64,000 nucleotides of DNA from Polyporus tsugae (lineage: Eukaryota; Basidiomycota; Agaricomycetes; Polyporales; Polyporaceae): assembly GCA_024305745.1 (NCBI GenBank), contig JAHRBS010000001.1, forward strand, positions 2,480,001 to 2,544,000, written 5' to 3'. Below, in pieces: positions 41,266 through 53,651 of this stretch. The notes below the pieces were generated by a model that was given only the letters and a program-made list of their open reading frames with translations, was not told the origin of the DNA and did no database searches. How positions within the stretch are numbered: the first letter of the stretch is position 1; every line of letters starts with the position of its first letter. The translations under genes and the position numbers were made by a program.

Positions 41266-41969
41266 GTTACCTATATACCCCGCGTCCAGTTTGGTTTTCG
41301 TACTATGATATCGCGTCTAGGGTTAGTTCGTGGTCTTCCATATGCGTCTCCCTCTATTTATTGTCAAGATTATATCCCGTTGGTCTCATCTCGTTCCTCT
41401 ATGGTCTGTTTCCAGTTCCCCTCCGCCTCCAGAGACAAATCCCTTCGTATAGCCGTTCGTATCCCCACTTCCGTCGCCCCCATTTTCTTGTCGTCGTCGT
41501 TTTTCTGTTGCTTGGCGTCCTTCCGGAGTCGTGCTCGATGCAGTCTCCCTCCTACTGGTGCGTCGTTCTCCCCTCTGGGTTGCAGAACGGCGCACTTCTT
41601 AGGCGGTGAGCGCTCGAGTGCGAGCGAGGTGGGCGAGGAGTGCGGTTTGTGATGTCGCGACTATATAAACCTACGTACCCACACTCTCATGTACGTAGCG
41701 CAGACGTGGAAGGAATCGCTTTCGGTTTGGTGTTGGGAAAACTTTGTGTGCTCTGAGATGTGAACGTGTCTGGTCCCTTGGCATGAATGCCTGAGAATTG
41801 GGTTGTGAAAGCGACGTCGTGGAGGCATTACCAGCTGGGCAGTGGGTGGGTTGACGCAGCCGATGTCTGTGGATGCCATGGCGGACGCAATGGGCGTGTG
41901 ATAGAGTGTAGAAATACAAGTCTATGAACGTGATCTTCTAGCAGATATCTTTCGCAGCCCGCCACGATC
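41266..41969. other. Convergent intergenic region, HAC1 / gluconokinase
   Basis: A 704-bp stretch between two 3' ends. It is T/C-rich near 41280-41560, probably the long 3' untranslated region of the HAC1-type gene. No gene or repeat is seen. Confidence 0.5.
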
Positions 41970-42752
41970 CTACGCCTCGGACGGCGGCCCAACCGGAAGC
42001 GGTTCAGGTAGCAGCCTGTTCAGCTCCCTGATCGCGATGTCCGTCTGCTCCTCGGTCGACGCATCCAGCGGCACGACCACGACGCCCTCCTCGCCCTCGG
42101 GGCTCTCCAGCGCCGCGAACTGGCTATCCAGCATGCCCGGCTTCATGTAGTGCCCCTCCCGCGCGGAGATGCGCTCCCAGATGACGTCGCGCTCGCCCTT
42201 GATGTACACAAAGTATGCCGGGAGGCTGCTGTCCCGCGCCCCATTCCCATTCACATCGGTATTGGCCACATCGGTAGGCAGCCCGGGCGGCGCACGCGTC
42301 CCGCGGAGGATGTCGCGGTAGTACCCGCGCAGCGCGGAGCACGTCGCGAGCACGCCGTCGCCTGGGTGTTCCGAGTCGGCGTCGGGGTGCTCGAGGGCGG
42401 TGCGCTCGGCGGTGGTGCGGATGCGCTCGAGCCACGGCTCGCGGTCGGCGTCGGTGAGGGGCACGCCGGCGGACATCTTGGCGATGTTCTCGGGCGGGTG
42501 CAGCGCGTCGCCCTCGATGTAGGGCATGCCGAGGCGCGATTGGAGGGACAGCGCGAGCGTGGTCTTGCCGGTGCCCGCTACGCCCTGTGCGTGCGCAGGT
42601 GAGGTTCAGGGAGCATGAAACGTGTGGAGGGGGGGGGGAGGAAGGGGTCGATTCGGACGCACCATGACGATGATGAGGATCGGATTCCGCTTTGCTTTGG
42701 GTGCATCGGGCGCGTCTGCAGGTTGCTGTTTCTGCTCGTGCTGGTGGGACAT
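41970..42752 (-). CDS. Gluconokinase
   Basis: Phosphorylates gluconate with ATP to 6-phosphogluconate, feeding the pentose phosphate pathway. Two exons: 42752-42663 and 42584-41970, giving 234 residues. Exon 1 encodes a glutamine/proline-rich start and the first strand (NPILIIVM). Exon 2 opens with the P-loop GVAGTGKTT, followed by the family motif MPYIEGDALHPPENIAKMS and PLTDADREPWL. The lid region (REGHYMKPGMLDSQFAALE) matches GntK-type kinases, where HFM/HYM and LLxSQ-type residues are conserved. The length is slightly above the bacterial enzymes (about 175), mostly from the N-terminal tail and an insert near GTRAPPGLPTD. Confidence 0.93.
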
Positions 42753-45700
42753 GTCCGGGGCGCCGTTCTGGGTGTACGATGAACGAGGTTATGGTGTAGT
42801 TTTGGGTAAGTAAGCTCTATGTACCATCACAGCAAGGCTCTACGTATACTTTCCCCAGGGATGATAACGTCGGAGCGGTGGTCCCGCGGCCCCTCGTCGT
42901 TGAGCCTCCGGGACATGTCCGGAGTGTCAGTGCGGCGTGATCACGGAACCGTCGGAAAGCAGCATGGCCGTGGTCCGCCGGGCCGGTTCACCGGGATGCG
43001 TGGACATTGTTGCTTGAGTCGCGGCCGACCTCCTACTGGTAGTATCCCGGACTTGACTGGTTGTCGTCTGAAAAGCTGGTGGAGGGTAAGTAGTCGGAAC
43101 AGTGCACACTGCAAAGAAGCTCGCGAGGTATGTACTTACGCACAGGATCCCAGATTTCAGCGTCTAGCTTGCCGGGTACGTCAACACTTCTTGACTTGCG
43201 CTCCCGCGTCCTTGGGCAAGAGCTCCATGTAGTCGTATGATCCTCGATGACGTCGCTCTGCTGCCAGGTGGGTTGATGTAGGTAAAATCCGCTGATGATT
43301 CCCTTCCAGCCCAAACATTGGTTATGCCAGAGCCTCCACTCCGTGTCAGGCTTCCGTGAACAATCCAACCTGGTATGGTTACATGCGAGCTATAGGAGCC
43401 TGCATGAAGTCAAATACACTGGCCATGGGCTCGCGGAGGGGTTCTGTCAAAGCTGTTCAGACGTACGTTGCTCTATTAGACATCGAACTGTGCTTGGCTG
43501 AAGTGAAGCTACTGGCAGAAACATTAATTGCAGCACCAAAGTATGTAGTACCTGCATGTCATGTCGCGATCCGCCCCCCGCAGACGGATGGTCGGCGCTC
43601 TAGAGCCACCATCCCAAAGGCAACCTAGTCGAGCAACAGTCAAGCAACCCGCATGCATGAGACGTCCGCAGCACGTCTTGATCCCGAGCTGTAACCCCGT
43701 CAGCGGCCTCAGGGACGGAGCACCGACCATTTGGGTACATGTTTATGAAGGCTAAACAAACATTGATCAAACTGTCCAGGTCGAGGGGCCCGCATGTACA
43801 TATGCATGTAAATAAGCGGGTGTTCTAAAAATCCTCGGCAGAGCCGTCTGGACCTCGTCCATTGACGACATCGCCCACGACTCACCGCGAGGACCACTCA
43901 TATGCATGGTTGATATTTGACAAATTTAAACGAAGTAGATTGGCCAGAGGCTATTTAGCCATAGACGTCTGGACAGCAACCTGCCGCGCGCACGGCGACA
44001 TGGATATCCGACACACTCGGTTACTACGCAGATTCAAAAAGCTAAAGAATCACGCACCTCGGTCCTCTAAGTACGTACACCGTATCACAGAGCTCCAGCG
44101 GATCAAAATGCCGCTTCCCTTGGACGGTCTCGACTCTCGACATACAGTAGACGGATCGCCGCAACGTGATAGCAAACTAAGTAACACCGTCTGCGCTGAC
44201 CCGACACATGTCTTTGCGCAGACTCTCTACCAGCCCTTCCTCCCCTCCTCCCCCCGCGACCAGGCGTACACGACCCACCCGCTCCTGCCGTGCGCAGTCG
44301 TTGTCAATATGCGTCCTTCTGCACGGCACGTCACGCGTCATGTGTTGGCACGAACAAACCAACACCACACCCATGTCGCCGCCCTCGCGGTTCCCGCTCT
44401 CACCGCGTGGTCCCCCGCTTCCTGGAGTCCCGCCGGCAGTCCAACCTGACGTCCGAACCGTTCTCGACTTCTGTCGAACGATAAGTAAGAACGTCCCCGG
44501 CGCCGGCACGGTGACCGTTGACATCGATATCCGTCCTGTATTGGGTAGCTCTGCGCGCGCCATGGCCAGAGCATCATGCATATATGTACGTGCGTCGGAT
44601 AAGGATGGGTGTTATAATCGTATTCGAAGTATTCATATCTGTATATATCCATGGGAGAGACATGTAGGACAATTAACAGATCTAGAATTGCGGGGGTTGG
44701 CGGGGGGGAGGGGGAAACAATTAAGGGTGCGCATGTAATAGTGGTACAAAGCGTCGTGGTGGTGGTACCTGTGAGGAGAGCTTGCGCTGTACAATATATG
44801 TATAACAGACTCGGCAGCGAGCGGGCCCCGACGTGAGAATATGATATGAGATGCGATGTGTGTGCGTAAAAGGGGGGAGAGCTCGGGAATCGGGAGTGAG
44901 TATATACTGTATGCGGCCGTCGACTGCGATTGGAGACCGGATTTTAAGCTAAGAGAGATATTGGCACTGGCACTGGACAGGGCGAGGGAGCGAGGCGGGT
45001 TGCAACGATGGGAATAGAAGAATACTGGAGTGAGGCAACGAACAAAAAGAACCCAAGGGTGTGCATGGGATGGGAACGGGAACTGGGGTACGAAGCGGTG
45101 CAACAGACCAAACAGACGTCAGGCACACCGAGCTTGTCGCCCGGCGGGTGAGGAGAAGCAGAACAGGGGGGCAAGAAGAAGCGTCAACTAAATCCGAGGT
45201 TACGAGATCCCGGCGACCCCCCGTTCTGGCCAATCTGCATCTACTGCCATGGAACGAACGGTGACTACAGTACCACCCCGTTCGAATTGCGAGAAGTCTT
45301 CGAACATGGGGAAAGAATTCCGTCTTGTATCTACACTGACATCCGCGTGAGCACCGCCGCGGGCGCACGGTGGGAAGCTAGGCACCGGACGCCGATGGAC
45401 ACCTTGGGCGGGCGATGACGAGTATCGTGCGACGTGTGGTGACACAGGTGCGGTGCCAGGGGCAGGCAGGGCCGGGTAGAAGCAAGGCGAGTCCGGGGAG
45501 AAGCACGGCAGGGGGAAGGTACCGGATATATTGATTGGTGCGGGAGGGTATGCGTGCGCGTATTATGACGGTCCCGGCGCGAGTACGATATGCGTGCAGT
45601 TTGCAGTCTTGCTGGCTAGCGCGGGGTGACCAGCGACCGGCGACCGGGGGTAGAGAGTAGGCGTGTGCGTGTTTGAGACAGAGGGGAAGATGGAGGATAT

Positions 45701-46299
45701 TGCAGTTGGGACGGTGGGAGGGGGGAAGGTGGAAGATGATAAGACAGGATTATATGGCGGGGATAGAGCAGTAAGCGGAACGGGCTGTAGCGTATAATAC
45801 ACGTGAGGGGCCAGAGCCAAGATCGTCAAGATCCCACGCAGAAAGAATAAGAGGGAGACACCGAGAGAGGAGAAGCATATGCATATGTATGGGTCGAGAG
45901 ACGGGATATTGCGGCCGAGTCAGTAGAATATTGCAGCAGTAAAAAGACAGATGTGTGCAGATTCGGATGACGATATTGGGTGGTGGGGGTGTGGGTGTGG
46001 GTAGGGTTGGCGAGAGAAAGAACGGAGGGCGAATAGAAAAAGGAACGGATGTATGAGAATGGCTGATGATGCAACAAACGAGCGTAGACGGACAGCAGGG
46101 TGTGGCCGGAGCTGGAGGTTGGATGAGAAAACAGAAAGTCTAACGAGCATGGCGAGCTAAAAGAAGAGGATGCGACGTCTTGGCTGGCAGGCCTCACCGC
46201 GACCCGCGGAGTAAGAAAAGTTAAGCAGATTTGAGCAGATGGCATGGCATACGCATACACACATCCCCTCCCGGATCCGAACCCTAATGGACGCGAGCC
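42753..46299. other. Gene-poor stretch
   Basis: About 3.5 kb without a recognisable coding sequence. The left end holds the gluconokinase promoter. The right end (about 44600-46299) is purine-rich on the plus strand, with AT-richer patches, and probably includes the 3' region of the DUF6593-like gene. A plus-strand frame at 43862-44449 has no recognisable motif and was not called. Confidence 0.5.
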
Positions 46300-48981
46300 C
46301 TATGACCCGCGCTGGCCCTCCCCGCCCGCTTCTACGGGAGGCATAGGCAGAGGTATTGGCGCCATTAACGCCGAATGTAGAGGCGTGGGTGGTAGCTGGG
46401 GTGCGCTCTGCTGCCGTGCCTGCAGTAATGGTGGCGATTGGGGCAAAGGAGGAACCGGCGGGACCGAAAAGTCGATGGCGTCATACGCAGGAGGCGGCAT
46501 CTCGTACACGCTGTCGGCATACGCCACCCGCTGCTGCCGTATTCGTCTGTCGGTGGGCAACACCCGTCCAGGGTCCACCGCAGGCAGCGACCTCGCATCA
46601 CCGTTGACCACGGTGAGCACGCGGCGCCCAGAGCCGCCATGGGGTGAGCGCATTCCAGAGCTAGTCGCACCGTGCGGTATGGGCAGCGGCGGGAGAGCCG
46701 GCACGGGGGGCGTCATGTTCACGAACGAGTGCGTGTCGTAATCTGGTGCTGCCTGGCTGTGTGCCCGTGCGTGCATATTCGAGTGCACGGTCGATGATCC
46801 CGCTCCGGTTCTTGATACGCTGAGCTCGCGCACCTGCTCTGAAAGATCGTCACGCTCGCCGACCTCCCGTCTACGGGATGTGTACGCCTGTGCGTACGGA
46901 TGCGTGCTCGCCGGGAGGATGTCCTCGTCCGTTGGCGGCACAAACCTGCCGAACTCGCTCGCTGAGTGTCTTCGCCTGCTCGCATCCTCAAGCTCAGGTG
47001 CGGTGTGCGGTCGCACACCTAGCGGAGCGGCGTACCCTTGGTGCTCCTGTGCAAGTTTTGGCGGGAGGGGAATAGAACCCTGAGGCGGAGGGGGTGGTGG
47101 AGGTATTGCTGTACGCAGAGATCCTCGCATGGAAGCACGAGCGGCCGCCCGCGCCGCAGTTCCGCCCGCGCTCCCCGGGACTGAGGATGACGTGGGTGAG
47201 GTTGGAGGAAGAGGATTGGAAGCAGAGGCGGACGTTGGAGAACTGGACGAGTACAGCCAAGGTTGCGCGAAAGAGTTGGGAGGCGGTGGTGCCGGAGGTG
47301 TAGGCAATTGCCTCCGCCCAAGTCGAGACCCCGAGGAAGACGAAGAAGCTGTGGATGGCCCGGCGGATGTAGGAGGGTGCGGAGAAGTCGGGGCAGAGGC
47401 ATAGACAGGCGCCGACCGAGACAGCAAAGAACATTCTCTATCAAGGGGCAGGGAGAGGGTCTGCGGGTGTCGAGTTCCTGGCATCGTCGACGTAGAGGAG
47501 CTCGGAGAGTGCGAAGACGCTTGCGGGTTCGATTTATGACGCTCGCGAGCATGAGAAAGTTCGCTGTTAAATGCGAAGGGTGACGAGCTCGACGAGCCTG
47601 GCACTGGTGGTACAGGAGGCACCTCCTCCATGGAGCGAGAAAATAACGTAGACGAGTGTGTAGACGTCGCGGGCGTGGCGGGCGTGGCGGGGGTCGTTGG
47701 CGTAAATGGATCACCCAGGTATGACGCACCTGATCCCGAGCCATTCGAACTCGAGAACGAAGTCACTCCACTCTGAGTCTCCCACATGCCTCCTGGCGAC
47801 GGGATTGTGGCGGAGTGCGGCGGTGTTGAGGAGACCGTTAGACTGAGGTCCACAGTGGGATGCTCGGGTTCTGGCGGTGCGGGTCTATGGTGTATGAGCG
47901 CAAGCCAACGTTGAACGGTGTACGAATTACCGCCGGGAATGCGTGCTTCCCTGGGTCGATCGAGCCACTCTTGAACATCTGTGACGAGAAGAAGAGCAGT
48001 CGTGATAAGGTAGTCGAGGAGGATGGTGGGGATGCCCTTGTAATTGTCTTGGGAGCGTGCCGTTTCCTTGTCGATGAGTGAGTCGTAGATTTTTAGTCGT
48101 GGCGGGGCACTGAGCGTGGCAGCATCGAGGACAGCAACCGGACCTTTTATGGCATTCGTTACGCACTGGATAGGTGTCCCGACGGAAGGGGGAGGGGGGG
48201 GGGGGGCGCATCAGCCGGAGACGCCAATGATACGTGAAGGAGACGCACGTACACAGAAACAATTACCAGGAATGAGCTTCCACTTCAAACTATTGGGATA
48301 GTGTGGCAGGCTGAACTTGCGTATTCTATTGGAGGGTTAGGTCAACGAAGAAGTAAGTCGGGGGAGGGTTCGATCGGCGTACGCAGTATTGCCGAGGGGT
48401 CCATTCCTGAGAACGTCCTCGGCTTCCCTCCAACTACCGTTGCCAAACTGGATGGATCGACCTGATTTGCCCTTTACGCGGACAGGGTGTACAGGCCATT
48501 GTACGGTGGCGGCCTTGGTGGGCTCGTCGCGAATATGGTCGAGACGGTGGATGGAAGTGATGTCGCCGGAGGTCTCGAGGATGTAGATGGGGTCCTTGGT
48601 CTTGTCGTCTCTGATGATGGTGTCAAGGAAAGAGGAGCCGGAGAGCTTGAGGACGATGAGGGGCTTTGGCTTTGACTGGGAGTCCTTGCTCGAGCGGGAG
48701 GAGCGCATGTCACGGGAGCGGCGGTCGCGGTCAGAGGAGAACCCAGCGAGACGGAAGGAGGGGAGGAAAGACGAGGACCGCCTGGCGCTTCGAGCAGAGG
48801 AGGAGCGTGACAAATCGGGGGACGGCTCTGAACGCGAACGCGATTCCTGTGTCGGGGACGTCGTCGAGCCCGCCGTCGGGTGATCGGTAGGGTGATTAGC
48901 GTTGTCTAGGTGAGAGGAGTTGGAGCCCAGGAGGAACGGGGTTATGGTCTGTTGGCCTGAGCTCAAACGATGGCAGCTCAT
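46300..48981 (-). CDS. DUF6593-like protein with long Ser/Pro-rich tail
   Basis: Three exons: 48981-48383, 48325-48253 and 48165-46300, giving 845 residues. The middle part, about residues 107-300, resembles a domain widespread in mushroom genomes: DPIYILETSGDITSIHRL, then KFSLPHYPNSLKWKLIPGN, then KGPVAVLDAATLSAPPRLKI across the intron junctions. The N-terminus is serine/arginine-rich. The C-terminal 500 residues are disordered, with polyproline runs (IPPPPPPPQGS; PPVPPLPQSPP) that could bind SH3 or profilin partners. An in-frame ATG at 49062 would add 27 residues. The intron at 48252-48166 has an almost pure C-run polypyrimidine tract. Function unknown; naming the domain DUF6593 is from memory. 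Confidence 0.72.
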
Positions 48982-49882
48982 CGAGTCTGAGACGACGCCA
49001 GAGGCCAGGAAGACGATCCGCACGTACGGTGGGCGCTGACTGTGGGTGTAGCGAGCAAACACACGGCGCTCAGTCTGTCCTCGTCTTCGTCCATGCCTGA
49101 GCGCACATGGCGGCGTTCTGATCCCTGCATCTCTGCATCACCACAACCCCCAGTTAATGCACCCGTCCTCGTCACCTTTCCATTCAGAATTTGAAGTAAT
49201 CCCACACCCAGTCCAATTTGCCTCGATGGGGCACCCTTCCGAACCCCCGCCTGGGCGCTCCCACACGTCCTCCCCCTCGCCGCCAGTTGTGGCGTCGCGC
49301 CAGAGGTCACAAACAGTGCTGGTGCTATATTAGCCCTCGGTGATGCTCCCCCAGGCACCGAGGAGAGCGACGTCATTACTTGAAAATTACAGCCGCGAGC
49401 GCTTTGCTACGATCAACGGGAGCAGCGTTCGTATCACGCCTCGATCGGGCGTCCATAACCAACAATTGTCCAGCACGTTACGGGCTTAGGGCAGGCTCTG
49501 GAGGTGAGGTGAAACGCAGGGGTGCAATCCGTGACCGCGAGCGAAGCTCCCGACAGCGACACTTCGACGGCGGGAGCGGAGCGCATGTGCGGTTATAGCC
49601 CAAAGAGTAACCCAACACACATCGGGATCGGTCCTTCCCACGACTCTCCGCCGGCCACGGACTCCGGTTCGGCTCCAAACATGGTTGGCCGGGGGGTCCG
49701 GCCCATTACTGTCCGCGAATACCGGCTCCGCCCGGAATGCTCCTTGCAAACAGGAGCAAATAGAGGAGGGGAGCCGACGCGTCGCGACGCGTTCTGGACC
49801 TTGTCATCCACCACCTGCCGCACCGCGACTGCCTGTCTTCCCGCACCACCCCGCCACTGCGCGCATCCACACTTCGTTTATA
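48982..49882. promoter_or_regulatory. Divergent intergenic region, DUF6593-like gene / CHZ1
   Basis: About 900 bp between two divergent start codons, holding both promoters and leaders. No TATA box, repeat or coding sequence was recognised. The part just before CHZ1 (49800-49880) is C/T-rich. Confidence 0.45.
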
Positions 49883-50397
49883 ATGTCCACCGACGCGACC
49901 AGCTTCTTGTACGTACATGTTTTGCCTCGTGGTCCCTGCGTGTCCTTCAACTATTCTTCATCAGGGCCTCCACTGCCAATGGCAGCCACCCCGCCCCCAC
50001 CTCGTCACCCGCCGGTAAGGGCAAGGGTAAACTCGTCCAGGACGACGTGATGGACGAAGATGAGGAAGAAGACGAGGAAGACGAAGAAGAAGAGGAAGAG
50101 GACGAGGAAATGGCTGAGGTGTGTCTCCACGCCCCCGACGCGTCCCTATTCCCGCTTCCGAATCCCGAGCTTACTTGCATCTGCATTTGACGCGTCTCGT
50201 GTGCGCAGGAGGACGACTATGAGGAGATCGACACGACCGCGATCATCAACACCGGAGGCCGCCGCACGCGCGGGGTCCGCGTCGACTACTCCTCTGCCGA
50301 GGCCCTCGCCAAGGCTGGACTCAAGCCTGAGGAAGCCGCTGAGGATGATGAGCACGAGGAATCCTTTGTCGCCAAGGACGACGAGATGCGCGACTGA
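49883..50397 (+). CDS. CHZ1: Histone H2A.Z-specific chaperone CHZ1
   Basis: Nuclear chaperone that delivers H2A.Z-H2B dimers for exchange into chromatin. Three exons: 49883-49908, 49965-50118 and 50209-50397, giving 122 residues. It has a serine/alanine/lysine-rich start, a long glutamate/aspartate run encoded by exon 2, and the CHZ motif IINTGGRRTRGVRVDYSSAE followed by ALAKAGL, which contacts the histone dimer. The C-terminus is acidic (EDDEHEESFVAKDDEMRD). The size and order match fungal CHZ1 proteins. Confidence 0.9.
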
Positions 50398-52120
50398 GCG
50401 GCGTGGCCCCCTCCCGCGAGCCGAAACCTTTCGTTCTGGTTCCCTGGCGCCCTGCCCATCCAAATCAACCAAACATTACGTGCAGTCGGTTTCTCCTGCG
50501 GCCACGACGTCCTCAACGGATGCAAACACAAACATACTCGTCAAATGGAATGTCATGGTTATCTATGTTGTTTGTCCGCGGCGATATCGCCGAATGTTGT
50601 TGTGCCTTGTACTGCATAGTGGCCATCAATGCTAGCTGTACAATTAAAACGACCGTTTGTGCCGCTCACACAGCCGATGGTCCTTAAACCTGTGGCTCCG
50701 TCACACGAAACACGAAACCCTTACATCCTTGACCACGTCAACGGGACCTCTGTGCAGCCCTGGACGCCCTGGTTCTTCATTTCGTTCTGGCGGTCGACAC
50801 ATATGCAGCTCTGGCGGATATTCTTCCCGTGAGTCCATCCCCGGATCGCCACTTCAAGCGAGATCGCTGCCGCCGTCGTGACGCTTCGAAGGTTGACTGC
50901 AAGGCTTTCATGGTCTAGCGTTCAACACTCGTGCATTTGACTTTCTGCTTCACGACCGGCAATGGCGCCGTGGTCCTGGCGCGATCCGGACTTCGAGAAG
51001 TTGGGACCGGGCTCATAACGGGGACCTAGCTTAGTCTGAGGCCACTTCAAGTTCCGGTGTTCGCATTATCATTATGCGGCTGGTCTGCGGCGGTAATATT
51101 CGCCATTGCCTGCGCTCGTGCATTTCAGGCTTTATTTTTAACATCCACATCCCGTCGGGCGGTCCTTCGCATGGCCAGATATGATATGTACCGGTCTCAA
51201 TGTCTCCCCTCCCTCCCCCTAAACGCCGAGATCCTGAGAAGCATGCCGTTTCCTAGGGCGGGCACACGGACGGCACTTGGGCAGAGTAGCGAACATTAGT
51301 ACATGGATACTATAGTACCGTTTACTGTAAGCACTAAGTTTACAGACACCGAGAGCCAGAGACGCACAATACCGCTTCGCAGCCGCATGGCAGACTGAGG
51401 CCCTACCGCACGCCCGTCGTTCGTGCAGTATTTGTCCAGTGGTTACGTATGTATCCCAGTAGCCGGGCCCGCAGCCGCGGTGTGAGCTCCGGAGACTCCT
51501 CTAGATGTACAGGAGCCGCAGCCATACATATACTGACACGCTGTCCCTCGTTACTAGTACTTATGTACAGGGCTGGAGGGCCAGACGTGGGAGCATGCAT
51601 ATGATATGCGTGGAAGTCAGATGTCGCTCGGCGGACTGAATTGGCGCATTTGACTTTCACATCGGGGCCGCATGCACGCTAGTTTGAGGAGAGCGACGCT
51701 TGGGCGGCGATAAACGTGCACATGGATGTGCTTGTCTGAAGGGGGCGGCGGATTAGTCGAGCGAGCTTCGTAGTGGAAACGCATCGTCGTTAAGGATACA
51801 TGCGTTTTAAAGGATCTGCAGGGCCAGCGAAGGGAGCGGGCGGGACGAGAGCGCGTCCAAGAGACGATGCTAGTCGCTACATATGGCGATAGTAAGCGGC
51901 TGGGCCATGCTGCTAGGTATGTTGACACCGCCGCCCATATTGACCTTGTGGTTGCAATCCTGGCCTAAGGTCATGGAGCCCCCAGCTTACCAGGAACCAG
52001 AGCCTGTGCTTTCTGAACGCAGATGCCGAGTCGGACTTTGGACATTGTACATTGTATAGCAGGTCCGCGCTAAACAAACAATCCTACAAGGTGAGCGAGC
52101 TGCCCTGACTACGATCGTGA
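50398..52120. other. Intergenic, CHZ1 to PSMA4
   Basis: About 1.7 kb between two convergent 3' ends. Short frames only; no recognisable gene. AT-rich tracts with ATATG-type words (51180-51190, 51525-51610) occur, but no organised repeat is seen. Confidence 0.5.
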
Positions 52121-53369
52121 TCATGCCGACGGCATCTCGGTATCCTCTTCTTTCTTCCCCAGCCCATGCTTCTGCAGGAGAACGTCGATCTCGGACGGCT
52201 TGTAGACCTTCGCCTTCGGTTTCTTGTTCGCGTCGAGGGTGAGTGTCGCAAACTCCACTGTCCATGCCCAAGCAAAACGTCAGCGTCGGTGTTGGTCTTA
52301 GGCATTTGCCACATCCGTCTCAATCGGAGACGAAAGAGAAGAGAAGAGATGGGAGACGTGAGACGTACGCTTCTCGCTGCCCAGCGTTGTGCTGTCCATC
52401 GTCTTGCTCATTGTCCTAAGCACGAGCTCGATCGCCGCGTCGACCGTGATGTCCTCCTTGTATTCCTGTTTGAGCAGGGACGTCGCCGTGCCATTGTTCG
52501 CCCCGATACATGTCGCCTTCCAGCCAGAGTAGTTGCCGGACGGGTCGGAGTGGTAGAGCTGGAACTCGTAATGTGGGTCGTAGCCAGCATACAACAGGGA
52601 GACACCGAATGGCCGGAGACCTAGGTAGGGATCGTGTATCATAGTAAGGAAGGGGAGTGCGAGGGGAGATGAGGATAGCGCGCCCACCTCCATACTGGGT
52701 GTAGCCTTGTTTGAGATCACATAGCCGTTGCGCGAGAAGTTCTACAGGAATGTCTTCGTTGTACATGTAAAGGTGTCTTTGTGATGCTTGTCGCGCGTAG
52801 TTCACGAGCGAGTTCGCATCTGCAGAGATTCCAGCAACACCGGCAATGACATTGCTATACGGATGGGGGAATTAACGTTAGAAGTACTCACAGCGGGACG
52901 AAAGGAACCGTTACGCACGAGTTCAAAAGGAAGATCTTCTCGCCACTCCCACCGTACCCGCCCTCCTTCGCGATGGACATGTCAAGCAGCTTTCCGGTGA
53001 CCTTCTTCTCCGCCGCTAAGACAACACCATCTTTGGAGAGGACACCGAGAACCGTTCCGGCGTGTGAGATGGCTTCCATCGCATACTCGACTAGCACCCA
53101 GGCATTCAGGACATGATCTAGATGAATTACGCGGTGTGCTCACTTTGGTACAAACGCCCTAGTGGCATAAGATATTAGTTACATGGTATAGATCCTGTAT
53201 AACAACGTCACGTACCTTCGGGCGAGAAGATGGTGGTACGGCCTAGGATGTAACACGAGTATAAGCTTTAGTCCTACAATCCCTATGTGCGTACGCACTA
53301 TCGTAACGTCTGGCCTGAAATGGTTCCGTCAGTAAATAACATATCAGCAATAATGGCGCGACATACCAT
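52121..53369 (-). CDS. PRE9: 20S proteasome subunit alpha type-4 (alpha-3)
   Basis: Structural alpha-ring subunit of the 20S proteasome. Eight exons: 53369-53367, 53314-53299, 53242-53216, 53158-53144, 53090-52919, 52854-52688, 52620-52369 and 52257-52121, giving 262 residues (yeast Pre9 has 258). The start reads [20 protein letters not shown], the proteasome alpha signature; then [31 protein letters not shown] and SGNYSGWKA, all typical of this subunit. The C-terminus is lysine/acidic. The first coding exon is only the ATG, followed at once by a GTATGT donor, and the next three exons are 16, 27 and 15 nt. Residue 21 reads isoleucine where valine is usual. Divergent from the copper transporter. 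Confidence 0.95.
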
Positions 53370-53651
53370 GATGAAGGATGGTTGAAGGGAGAGGACGAGG
53401 ATGGAGTACGAGAACGATCTGAGTCTGCGTCCCAAGACACAGGCGTACGCGTCGTCGGGCTTTGCCGAAGCCCTACAATGGGCGCTTCCTGACCTGCGCC
53501 TCCTCGACGACAGGCGAACGCGACTCTCGCACAGTTCTCGCACGCCAGTCCCTCTCTGCCGCTCCGCAGCGTCCCCGCCTGCTACTTAGGGCTTATCTCC
53601 TCTCTCTTTCCCGGTCTCTCCTTCATACCCTACACCAAGACCACATAGAAG
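53370..53651. promoter_or_regulatory. Divergent promoter region, PSMA4 / copper transporter
   Basis: A 282-bp region must serve both promoters. The part before the transporter ATG is strongly C/T-rich. No proteasome control element (GGTGGCAAA) and no clear copper-response element was found by eye. Confidence 0.45.

Noticed and set aside
43862..44449. Plus-strand frame of 195 codons as a gene
   Set aside because: No recognisable motif, no splice partner, and biased histidine/threonine composition typical of chance frames.
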